Assembly: GCA_017651385.1 (NCBI GenBank)
Contig: JAGCCY010000130.1
Coordinates: 1-7,026 of the forward strand
Origin: Lachnospiraceae bacterium
Lineage (GTDB): Bacteria > Bacillota > Clostridia > Lachnospirales > Lachnospiraceae
DNA: 7,026 nt
Direction of reading: 5' to 3'
The notes under the pieces were generated by a model that made no database searches, was not told the origin of the DNA, and was given only the letters and a program-made list of their open reading frames with translations. Every line of letters begins with the position of its first letter. Positions within the stretch are counted from its first letter, which is position 1. A program made the position numbers and the translations under genes. Shown one piece after another: positions 1 through 6,256 of the stretch.

Positions 1-2
1 CA

Positions 3-149
3 ATGGTCGCAAACGGCGAGATAACATCCGACGAATATATGGACAAAATGGATAATTTTGTGAGCAAACATACCGTTTCGGTAAAGGATTCAAACCGTTT
101 GAACGAATTAAGAAACGATTATACTTATGTCGCACAATTCTATAAATAA
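3..149 (+). CDS. 3' end of an unidentified gene (partial)
   Basis: An open frame enters from the left edge and ends at the TAA at 147-149, giving 48 or more residues. The visible tail starts MVANGEITSDEYMDKMDNF and ends in YVAQFYK. It is polar and probably helical, with no motif I recognise. The ATG at position 3 has no visible upstream sequence, so I cannot tell whether it is a start or an internal methionine; an internal one is more likely. The next gene begins 23 bases later with its own ribosome binding site and no terminator between them, so the two are probably cotranscribed. The function cannot be assigned from this fragment. Confidence 0.6.
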   Translation: MVANGEITSDEYMDKMDNFVSKHTVSVKDSNRLNELRNDYTYVAQFYK

Positions 150-172
150 GTCGCTTGAAAGGAGACTATACT

Positions 173-844
173 ATGGCAGACATTAAAATCAAAGATCTTT
201 ATACACTGGATGAGACGATCGCAAAGGATTTTCTTTCAAAATTTGAATATCCCTGGGAAGCTCTTCCTCATATCAAGGATTATATCATTGAGCTCGGTAA
301 TACTCTCGACAAAGAAAAATACGATTATATCGGCGACAATGTATGGATCGCAAAATCGGCAAAGGTATTTACCAGCGCATATATCGGAGGACCCTGTATC
401 ATAGGCGAAGAAGCCGAAGTAAGACAGTGCGCGTTCATAAGAGGCTCGGCAATAGTCGGCGCCGGCGCGGTTGTGGGCAATTCAACGGAGCTTAAGAACG
501 TAATATTGTTCAATAAAGTTCAGGTCCCTCATTACAATTACGTAGGGGATTCGATCCTCGGTTATAAGGCTCATATGGGAGCAGGCTCCATAACTTCAAA
601 CGTAAAATCCGACAAAAAGCTTGTTGTGGTACATAATGAAGGAACAGATATCGAGACCGGTCTTAAAAAATTCGGAGCAATGCTCGGAGATAACGTTGAA
701 GTAGGCTGCAATTCGGTATTAAATCCCGGTACCGTTATAGGAAAACAGTCAAATGTTTATCCCACCTCCTGTGTAAGAGGAGTCATCCCCGAAAAGAGTA
801 TCTTTAAAAAGAGCGGAGAGGTCGTAAAAAAGATCGAAGACTGA
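173..844 (+). CDS. GlmU-like left-handed beta-helix (hexapeptide repeat) protein, stand-alone
   Basis: This 223-residue protein has a short helical N-terminus (about residues 1-50), then hexapeptide repeats forming a left-handed beta helix (about 52-206), with turns such as YIGDNVWIA, CIIGEEAEV, AIVGAGAVVG and MLGDNVEVG. The middle segment PHYNYVGDS...MGAGSITSN (about 119-143) matches the acetyltransferase half of GlmU, where the motif is GHLTYLGD...IGAGTITCN. His120 aligns with the catalytic histidine of GlmU (His363 in E. coli). The N-terminal nucleotidyltransferase domain of full-length GlmU (about 450 residues) is absent. Databases often label such proteins UDP-N-acetylglucosamine pyrophosphorylase, which would be misleading here. 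A sugar or sugar-nucleotide acyltransferase, or a structural relative, is more plausible, with an unknown substrate. I chose the ATG at 173 over the in-frame TTG at 155 because AAAGGAG at 158-164 lies 8 bases upstream of it. A strong terminator follows directly. Confidence 0.85.
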   Translation: MADIKIKDLYTLDETIAKDFLSKFEYPWEALPHIKDYIIELGNTLDKEKYDYIGDNVWIAKSAKVFTSAYIGGPCIIGEEAEVRQCAFIRGSAIVGAGAVVGNSTELKNVILFNKVQVPHYNYVGDSILGYKAHMGAGSITSNVKSDKKLVVVHNEGTDIETGLKKFGAMLGDNVEVGCNSVLNPGTVIGKQSNVYPTSCVRGVIPEKSIFKKSGEVVKKIED

Positions 845-862
845 TCTTATAAAATTTGACCG

Positions 863-899
863 AAAGAGTCGTTTTTATCACAAAAAACGGCTCTTTTTT
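863..899 (+). terminator. Rho-independent terminator after the beta-helix gene
   Basis: An inverted repeat pairs 863-876 (AAAGAGTCGTTTTT) with 883-896 around a short A/T-rich loop, with one G-T wobble in the stem. It runs into a T-tract at 894-899. It begins 18 bases after the stop codon at 844 and ends 14 bases before the rex promoter, so it separates the two transcription units. Confidence 0.9.
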
Positions 900-913
900 G
901 TTACTGTTTTTAA

Positions 914-931
914 TTGACACTAATTTAACAA
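914..931 (+). promoter_or_regulatory. Probable Rex operator (autoregulation)
   Basis: The 18-base stretch TTGACACTAATTTAACAA has the layout of the clostridial Rex site, TTGTTAA-N4-TTAACAA. The right half TTAACAA (925-931) is perfect, while the left half TTGACAC (914-920) matches at 4 of 7 positions. It covers the -35 box and most of the spacer, where binding would block RNA polymerase. Rex repressing its own gene is known in several Firmicutes. Part of the left-half match is forced by the -35 consensus, so the support comes mainly from the right half and from position. Confidence 0.65.
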
Positions 932-942
932 AACCCTATAAT
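914..942 (+). promoter_or_regulatory. Consensus sigma-A promoter for rex
   Basis: The -35 box TTGACA (914-919) and the -10 box TATAAT (937-942) both match consensus in every base and are separated by the optimal 17 bases. Transcription would start near 949, giving a leader of about 30 bases before the rex start at 979. Such a strong promoter in front of a repressor gene suggests that its output is held down by a regulator, which fits the Rex-like site lying over the -35 box. Confidence 0.9.
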
Positions 943-978
943 AAACTATGTATGCACAGGAATTTACGGAGGCCAAAA

Positions 979-1623
979 ATGGACGACAAAAACATTTCCC
1001 AGGCTGTTATATCAAGGTTGCCGAGATATTTAAGATACCTGGGAGAATTGAAGGATTCCAATATAGAACGCATTTCATCGCAGGAGCTTTCCGAACTGAT
1101 GAACGTCACCGCATCACAGATTCGTCAGGATTTTAACAATTTCGGCGGTTTCGGTCAGCAGGGATACGGTTATAAGGTAAATTATCTGTACGATGAGATC
1201 GCAAAGATCTTAGGTCTCAACAAGACTCATCATCTTATAATCGTCGGTGCCGGGAATTTGGGACAGGCGCTTGCCAATTACATGAATTTTGAGCGAAGAG
1301 GCTTTCATTTTACGGGCATATTCGATTCAAACGAAAAATTATACGGCAAAAAGATCCGTGATATGTATGTTCAGCCTATGGAAGAACTCGAACATTTTGT
1401 CAAGGAAAACGACATTGATATCGCAGTCCTGACCATTCCGAAAGGTGCCGCGGTCAAGATCGCGGAACAGCTTGTAAGCTACGGGGTAAAGGCTTACTGG
1501 AATTTCGCGCATATCGATCTTAAAGTACCCAAAGATATAGTTGTTGAGAATGTTCATTTATCAGACTCTCTTATGAGACTTACTTATACCATCACAAGAA
1601 ACGAAAGTGAGAAAGAGAATTAA
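979..1623 (+). CDS. rex: Redox-sensing transcriptional repressor Rex
   Basis: Rex is a homodimeric repressor that binds DNA when NAD+ is high and releases it when NADH rises, controlling fermentation, NADH reoxidation and hydrogen or butyrate metabolism genes in anaerobic Firmicutes. The 214-residue product has the usual family length. The winged-helix N-terminus (about 5-70) contains RLPRYLRYL, TASQIRQDF and FGGFGQQGYGY. The Rossmann domain follows, with the nucleotide-binding loop VGAGNLGQAL (89-98), then the WNFAHIDL segment (174-181) and the C-terminal domain-swap helix. I chose the ATG at 979 because GGAGG (968-972) lies 6 bases upstream. The in-frame ATG at 952 and TTG at 856 would put coding sequence at the transcription start or across the terminator and promoter. 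The next gene begins at the base after the stop codon, so the two are cotranscribed. Confidence 0.97.
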   Translation: MDDKNISQAVISRLPRYLRYLGELKDSNIERISSQELSELMNVTASQIRQDFNNFGGFGQQGYGYKVNYLYDEIAKILGLNKTHHLIIVGAGNLGQALANYMNFERRGFHFTGIFDSNEKLYGKKIRDMYVQPMEELEHFVKENDIDIAVLTIPKGAAVKIAEQLVSYGVKAYWNFAHIDLKVPKDIVVENVHLSDSLMRLTYTITRNESEKEN

Positions 1624-2292
1624 ATGGCTAAAGACAGCGATGATTTTAAATCGGCTCTGGAAGGAAAAAAGATACCGATACTTACCTTGGACAATAACTG
1701 GCACAGGCTTTTCACCCAGACCGATCCATCTCCCGAGATAAGCAAACTCGAAGAGGAACTTAACGAGCTTTTAAAAAGACAGGGCAAATTAAATACCGAG
1801 CTTAAGGATATAAAGAACCTGAAAAAGCGTCTCATGGATGAGATCGTCGAGACAATGAACGAGTTCGGTGATTCTAAGCCCAATAAAAAAGCCGAGAAAA
1901 AGATGGAAGACAATAAACGGCTTATCGAGGACTGCAACACAAAGCTTGATGAGCATAACGACGAACTTATGGATCTTCCGAAAAAGATCAACAAGCTCAA
2001 TTACGAGCTCATGCTCGAAACGATGGAGATCTGTTACGAACAGATCCAGGCCAATAATTCCGAAATAGAAGAAGTCAGCAAATGGATCGATGAGGTCAGG
2101 ATCGAGTTAAAGAAAAAAGTTGCGATAAAGCAGCAGAAAATGGCCAGAAACCAGAATTTCTACGCATATATGCACAATATCCTCGGCGCTGATGTTATAA
2201 ACATATTTGATATGAAATACCATGTGGAACCTCTTAAGGCTCCCCAGACAAAAGAAGAGAAGACCACCGAAGATACAAAGCAGAAAAAATAG
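1624..2292 (+). CDS. Uncharacterised coiled-coil protein, coupled to rex
   Basis: I do not recognise this 222-residue protein. It has a short conserved-looking N-terminus (KIPILTLDNNWHRLF, 16-30), a long charged heptad-like region rich in Glu, Lys and Leu (about 36-175, broken near 83-88 by a Gly/Pro/Asn stretch), an aromatic patch (NFYAYMHNILGADVINIFD, 178-196) and a charged Lys/Thr/Glu tail. No signal peptide or membrane segment is visible, so it is probably cytosolic and likely self-associates or forms an antiparallel coiled-coil hairpin. Its ATG directly abuts the rex stop codon, and the purine-rich GAGAAAGAGAA just upstream is only a weak ribosome binding site, so translation is probably coupled to rex. 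Transcription from the rex promoter would place it under Rex control. Any role in redox sensing is inferred from position only. Confidence 0.85.
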   Translation: MAKDSDDFKSALEGKKIPILTLDNNWHRLFTQTDPSPEISKLEEELNELLKRQGKLNTELKDIKNLKKRLMDEIVETMNEFGDSKPNKKAEKKMEDNKRLIEDCNTKLDEHNDELMDLPKKINKLNYELMLETMEICYEQIQANNSEIEEVSKWIDEVRIELKKKVAIKQQKMARNQNFYAYMHNILGADVINIFDMKYHVEPLKAPQTKEEKTTEDTKQKK

Positions 2293-2308
2293 TGTTTATC
2301 GGTGTTTC

Positions 2309-2338
2309 TTGACTTAAAATCAGTGAAAATGATAAAAT
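2309..2338 (+). promoter_or_regulatory. Promoter with extended -10 for the CBS protein gene
   Basis: A -35 box TTGACT (2309-2314, 5 of 6 consensus bases) and a -10 box TAAAAT (2333-2338, 5 of 6) are separated by 18 bases. The -10 is preceded by TG one base upstream (2330-2331), giving the extended form TGNTAAAAT. The start would fall near 2345, about 32 bases before the start codon at 2377. No Rex-like site is visible here. Confidence 0.7.
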
Positions 2339-2376
2339 ATATTGTTATATTTTTTTAATCGATCAGGAGAGATAAG

Positions 2377-3261
2377 ATGGATACCCAATCGGGTGATAGT
2401 AAGGAAAAAAAGAAGTTTTTTAACAGATTTTTCAAAAAAAGCGATGATGATAAGGCCGAAGCCGTTGAGCAGGAGATCCTGTCAATGGTCAACGAAGGCC
2501 ACGAAAACGGTGCTCTTGAATCAAGCGAAGCGACCATGATAAGCAATATCTTTCAGTTTGTGGATAAGGAGGCTTCGGATATATGCACAAAACGCAATGA
2601 TATCGATGCCATAAGCTACGACTCGGGAATGCTTGAGAGTTTAAATCATATGTTAAACAGTTCTTTTTCAAGATATCCCGTTTATGAAGACAATATAGAT
2701 CATATAGTCGGCATCCTTTATCTTAAAGACACCTGCAGGATCCATGCCAAAGATGAACATTTCGACGCCAAACTGTCCGAGATCGACAATCTTGTGAGAA
2801 AAGCGATGTTCATCCCCGAGACAATGAACATCAACGATCTTTTCAAGACCATGCAGTCGAAAAAGAATCAGCTTGCCGTTGTGGTCGATGAATACGGACA
2901 GACTACCGGTATCGTCACCATGGAAGACATCCTGGAAGAGATCGTCGGAAACATCATGGATGAATATGATGTCGAACAAAAGCGGATCCGTAAGCGGAAA
3001 GGAAAAGCCGAAGAATATATCATAGACGGGTCCACATCATTGGAAGAGATCGAAGAGGATCTGAACATAAAGATCGATAAAGGCGAATACGAGACCTTAA
3101 ACGGTTTTATGATCTCAAGGCTTGACAGACTGCCTGAGAAAAACGAGAAATTTGTCACGGAATGTGACGGCTGTACATTTGAAATTCTTTCGGTAGAAAA
3201 CCGAATGGTTAAAAAAGTTATCGTTAGAAAAAATAACAAGAAAGAAGAGGAAACACCCTAA
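2377..3261 (+). CDS. CorC/HlyC-type CBS domain protein without the membrane domain
   Basis: This 294-residue protein has a basic N-terminus, a CBS domain pair (about 65-123 and 133-195) and a C-terminal transporter-associated CorC_HlyC domain (about 210-287). The second CBS domain holds the family signature DEYGQTTGIVTMEDILEEIVG (171-191), shortened here to its key residues DEYG, T181, E183-D184 and EEIVG. Length and architecture match E. coli CorC (292 residues), which lacks the DUF21/CNNM membrane domain of the larger hemolysin-like relatives. The family is linked to Mg2+ and Co2+ handling, and the CBS pair binds adenosine nucleotides in relatives. The exact role is not settled. The usual first CBS motif (VMTPR) is changed to ICTKR (69-73), so this half may be divergent. 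AGGAGA (2365-2370) supports the ATG at 2377. The final A of its stop codon is the first base of the next gene. Confidence 0.88.
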   Translation: MDTQSGDSKEKKKFFNRFFKKSDDDKAEAVEQEILSMVNEGHENGALESSEATMISNIFQFVDKEASDICTKRNDIDAISYDSGMLESLNHMLNSSFSRYPVYEDNIDHIVGILYLKDTCRIHAKDEHFDAKLSEIDNLVRKAMFIPETMNINDLFKTMQSKKNQLAVVVDEYGQTTGIVTMEDILEEIVGNIMDEYDVEQKRIRKRKGKAEEYIIDGSTSLEEIEEDLNIKIDKGEYETLNGFMISRLDRLPEKNEKFVTECDGCTFEILSVENRMVKKVIVRKNNKKEEETP

Positions 3262-3995
3262 TGTCAGGACATTCAAAATTTGCAAACATTAAGCATAAGA
3301 AAGAGAAAAACGACGCCGCAAAAGGTAAGATATTTACCATTATCGGACGTGAGATCGCAGTTGCGGTAAAAGAAGGCGGCCCCGATCCCAACAACAATTT
3401 TAAACTTGCTACCGTTATCGCCAAGGCAAAAGCCAACAACGTACCCAACGATACAATCGAAAGAGGTATAAAGAAGGCCGCAGGCGAAGGAAGCGGAGTC
3501 AACTATGAATACTGCTCATATGAAGGCTACGGTCCCAACGGTATCGCCATCATCGTGGACTGCTTAACGGACAACAAGAACCGTACCGCAGCCAATGTAA
3601 GAAGCGCATTCACAAAAGGCGGCGGAAGCATAGGTACTCCCGGCTGCGTATCGTTTATGTTCGATAAAAAAGGCGAGATCATCATCGATAAGGAAGAGTG
3701 CGAAATGGACGCAGACACTTTGATGATGACAGCGCTTGACTGCGGTGCGGAAGATTTCAGCGAAGAAGACGACTGCTATGAGATATATACCGATCCCGAT
3801 TCTTTCGATGAGATCCTAAACAATTTAAAAAATGCAGGGCTTACCGATTTTGCAAGCGCCGAAGTAACAATGATACCTCAGACGTATGTTACTTTGACCG
3901 ATGAGAATGCGATCAAGTGTGTAAACAGGATACTGGATCTTCTCGATGAAGACGATGACGTTCAGAACGTTTACCACAATTACGACGAACAATAA
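3261..3995 (+). CDS. yebC: YebC/PmpR/TACO1 family protein
   Basis: The family hallmarks are clear in this 244-residue protein: MSGHSKFANIKHKK at the N-terminus (usually MSGHSKWANIKHRK), NDTIERGIKKA (63-73), YEGYGPNGIAIIV (87-99) and LTDNKNRTAANVRSAF (102-117). Length and three-domain layout are standard. Members were long called DNA-binding transcriptional regulators (PmpR). Mitochondrial TACO1 and recent bacterial work point to a ribosome-associated role in easing translation of difficult proline-rich stretches. The sequence cannot decide between these roles. The start overlaps the stop of the CBS gene by one base (TAATG), with GAAGAGGA (3243-3250) as the ribosome binding site, so translation is likely coupled. 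The tail is very acidic (DLLDEDDD). Confidence 0.95.
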   Translation: MSGHSKFANIKHKKEKNDAAKGKIFTIIGREIAVAVKEGGPDPNNNFKLATVIAKAKANNVPNDTIERGIKKAAGEGSGVNYEYCSYEGYGPNGIAIIVDCLTDNKNRTAANVRSAFTKGGGSIGTPGCVSFMFDKKGEIIIDKEECEMDADTLMMTALDCGAEDFSEEDDCYEIYTDPDSFDEILNNLKNAGLTDFASAEVTMIPQTYVTLTDENAIKCVNRILDLLDEDDDVQNVYHNYDEQ

Positions 3996-4022
3996 AAAAA
4001 TAATATACAGGGGTAAAAGGAT

Positions 4023-5288
4023 ATGAAGAGAGAGACAATTTGCGTACAGGGCGGATATAAGCCCACAAACGGGGAACCCAGGATCGTGCCGATCGTACAG
4101 AGCACAACATTTAAGTATGATTCAAGCGAAGAAATGGGGCAGCTTTTCGATCTTGAAAAAAGCGGATATTTCTATACAAGACTTGCAAATCCCACAAACG
4201 ATGCGGTTGCAAGGAAGATCTGTGAACTTGAAGGCGGAGTCGGAGCAATGCTTACGTCATCCGGCCAGGCAGCTAATTTCTATGCGGTCTTCAACATCTG
4301 TGAAGCGGGCGGACATGTTGTGGTAAGTTCGGCCATTTACGGCGGAACTTTTAACCTTCTTGTAAATACACTTCCCAAGATGGGCATCGAAGTAACGACA
4401 GTCGATCCTTATTGTACGGAAGAAGAATTGAATGCAGCGTTCAAGGACAACACAAAGTGTGTTTTCGGTGAGTCGGTGGCAAATCCCGCATTGACCGTTT
4501 TTGATTTTGAAAAGTTTGCAAAAGCCGCTCATTCACACGGAGTTCCGCTTATCGTGGACAACACTTTCCCCACACCCATAATGTGCAGGCCTTTTGAATT
4601 CGGAGTCGATATCGTTACGCATGCGACAACAAAATACATGGACGGTCATGCCGCAACGATCGGCGGATGCATAGTTGATTCCGGTAATTTTGACTGGATG
4701 AAATATAAGGATAAATTCCCCGGATTATGCACACCCGATGAGACATATCACGGCATCGTGTATACGGAGCGTTTCGGCAAAGCCGCTTATATCACAAAAT
4801 GTACGACACATCTTATGAGAGATCTCGGTTCCATACAGTCTCCTCAGCATGCGTTTTATATAAATCTCGGTCTTGAGACATTGCACCTTCGCATGGAGCG
4901 TCATTGCAGCAATGCGCTTACGATCGCAAAATGGCTTGAGAACAACGAAAAAGTTGCCTGGGTCAATTATCCCGGACTTGAATCAAGCAGAGATTACAAG
5001 CTTGCACAGAAATATATGCCCAACGGCTCCTGCGGAGTTATTTCTTTCGGCTTAAAGGGCGGACGCAAGGCGGCCGAAGAGATGATGGATAAGTTAAAGC
5101 TTGCTGCTATCGTTACACATGTTGCCGATGCAAGGACCTGCGTTCTTCATCCCGCATCACATACTCACAGACAGTTAAATGACGAACAGCTTAAAGAAGC
5201 GGGAGTTTCACCCGATCTTATAAGATTATCCGTCGGAATAGAAAATGTTGATGATATCATCGAAGATTTAGCACAAGCGATGAACTAA
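4023..5288 (+). CDS. metY: O-acetylhomoserine sulfhydrylase (aminocarboxypropyltransferase), MetY type
   Basis: This is a pyridoxal phosphate enzyme of the Cys/Met metabolism family. The family makes homocysteine from O-acetylhomoserine and sulfide in the cytosol as part of methionine synthesis. The 421-residue product is full length for the family (about 420-435). Key sites are visible: phosphate-binding Tyr51 and Arg53 (YTRLANPT), SSGQAA (79-84), stacking Tyr106 (AIYGGTF), Asp179 (IVDNTF) and the Schiff-base Lys204 (THATTKYMDGHA). The C-terminal substrate-side motifs are HPASHTHRQL (376-385) and Arg401 (LIRLSVGIE). The KYMDGHA form and length fit MetY better than the shorter MetB/MetC enzymes, although related lyases cannot be fully excluded. 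Purine-rich CAGGGG and AAAAGG (4009-4020) supply the ribosome binding site. The 27-base gap from yebC is too short for a SAM riboswitch or T-box and shows no terminator. Confidence 0.93.
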   Translation: MKRETICVQGGYKPTNGEPRIVPIVQSTTFKYDSSEEMGQLFDLEKSGYFYTRLANPTNDAVARKICELEGGVGAMLTSSGQAANFYAVFNICEAGGHVVVSSAIYGGTFNLLVNTLPKMGIEVTTVDPYCTEEELNAAFKDNTKCVFGESVANPALTVFDFEKFAKAAHSHGVPLIVDNTFPTPIMCRPFEFGVDIVTHATTKYMDGHAATIGGCIVDSGNFDWMKYKDKFPGLCTPDETYHGIVYTERFGKAAYITKCTTHLMRDLGSIQSPQHAFYINLGLETLHLRMERHCSNALTIAKWLENNEKVAWVNYPGLESSRDYKLAQKYMPNGSCGVISFGLKGGRKAAEEMMDKLKLAAIVTHVADARTCVLHPASHTHRQLNDEQLKEAGVSPDLIRLSVGIENVDDIIEDLAQAMN

Positions 5289-5298
5289 GGGGTAAATA

Positions 5299-6246
5299 AT
5301 GGACAGACTGGCAATTGTTGTTCCCTGTTATAATGAAGAGCCAATGCTCAAATTATCGTCAGAGGCATTAAGAGGCGTCATCAAAGACCTTATTGCCAAA
5401 GGAAAGGTATCCGATGACAGCTTTGTAATGTTCGTAAATGACGGTTCAAAGGATAAAACATGGGATCTCATTGAAGAAGAACATAACCTGTATCCCGATA
5501 TCGTTAAAGGCGTTAAGCTTGCCGGAAACGTGGGTCATCAATACGCACTGACCGCAGGCCTTTTAACGGCCAAAGATATGAGTGATGTGACAATATCGAT
5601 CGATGCCGATCTTCAGGATGATGTGTCGGTCATCGAGGAAATGATCGATAAGTTTCATGAGGGAAAAGATATAGTTTACGGTGTGCGCAAGAAGCGCAAG
5701 ACCGATACTTTCTTTAAAAGAACGACTGCGCAGGGTTTTTACAAATTCATGAGCATGATGGGCGTTAAGACCATATATAATCATGCCGATTTCAGGCTTA
5801 TGAGCAAACGTGCTGTCGAACAGTATTCGAAATACGAAGAGTCAAACCTTTTTATAAGAGGTATCATTCCGCTTATCGGATATGAGACGGATTCCGTATA
5901 TTATGACCGCAAAGAACGAGTAGCGGGAGAGAGCAAGTACCCTTTAAAGAAAATGATCGCACTTGCATTTAACGGGATCTCATCATTGAGCGTTAAGCCC
6001 ATAACTATGATAACGGGGCTCGGTCTGATCATCATATTGCTGAGCATACTTGCGGCAATTTATGCATTCGTTTCATATGCAAGAGGTGTTACCGTACCCG
6101 GATGGACGAGTCTTATCTTGTCGATATGGTTTCTGGGCGGCGTTCAGCTTTTATGTATCGGTCTTATCGGGCAGTATATCGGAAAAATATACATCGAAGT
6201 AAAGCATAGACCCAGATACAACATAGAAAAAGTACTTTCGGAGTGA
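5299..6246 (+). CDS. Family 2 glycosyltransferase, polyprenyl-phosphate sugar transferase type (GtrB/DPM-like)
   Basis: The 315-residue protein has an N-terminal GT-A domain starting LAIVVPCYNEE (4-14), with VNDGSKDKTWD (46-56), the metal and nucleotide-sugar site SIDADLQDD (100-108, D102/D104) and HADFRLMSKR (162-171). Two C-terminal membrane helices follow (about 235-259 and 270-294), then a short basic cytosolic tail with IGQYIGKIYIEVKHRPRY (290-307). This is the layout of GtrB, YkcC and related enzymes that load a hexose from a nucleotide sugar onto undecaprenyl phosphate at the inner face of the membrane. The sugar cannot be read from sequence. AAGGGG (5287-5292) lies 6 bases before the ATG. 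The gene starts 10 bases after metY and is followed 10 bases later by a large membrane protein, a likely functional partner. Confidence 0.92.
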   Translation: MDRLAIVVPCYNEEPMLKLSSEALRGVIKDLIAKGKVSDDSFVMFVNDGSKDKTWDLIEEEHNLYPDIVKGVKLAGNVGHQYALTAGLLTAKDMSDVTISIDADLQDDVSVIEEMIDKFHEGKDIVYGVRKKRKTDTFFKRTTAQGFYKFMSMMGVKTIYNHADFRLMSKRAVEQYSKYEESNLFIRGIIPLIGYETDSVYYDRKERVAGESKYPLKKMIALAFNGISSLSVKPITMITGLGLIIILLSILAAIYAFVSYARGVTVPGWTSLILSIWFLGGVQLLCIGLIGQYIGKIYIEVKHRPRYNIEKVLSE

Positions 6247-6256
6247 TCTTTACAAT

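Noticed and set aside
155..172. TTG start at 155 for the beta-helix gene
   Set aside because: The ribosome binding site AAAGGAG (158-164) would then lie inside the coding region. ATG 173 is correctly spaced behind it.
856..978. N-terminal extension of Rex from TTG 856 or ATG 952
   Set aside because: It would read through the terminator and the consensus promoter, or begin almost at the transcription start with no ribosome binding site. The family N-terminus and a GGAGG site fit ATG 979.
1620..2000. Antisense open frame over the coiled-coil gene (126 codons)
   Set aside because: It is rich in Ser, Leu and Phe, as expected from the complement of a Glu/Lys-rich gene, and has no ribosome binding site or recognisable motif.
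2668..3239. Antisense open frames over the CBS protein gene
   Set aside because: They mirror a well-supported gene, have no initiation signals and carry low-complexity Ser/Phe composition.
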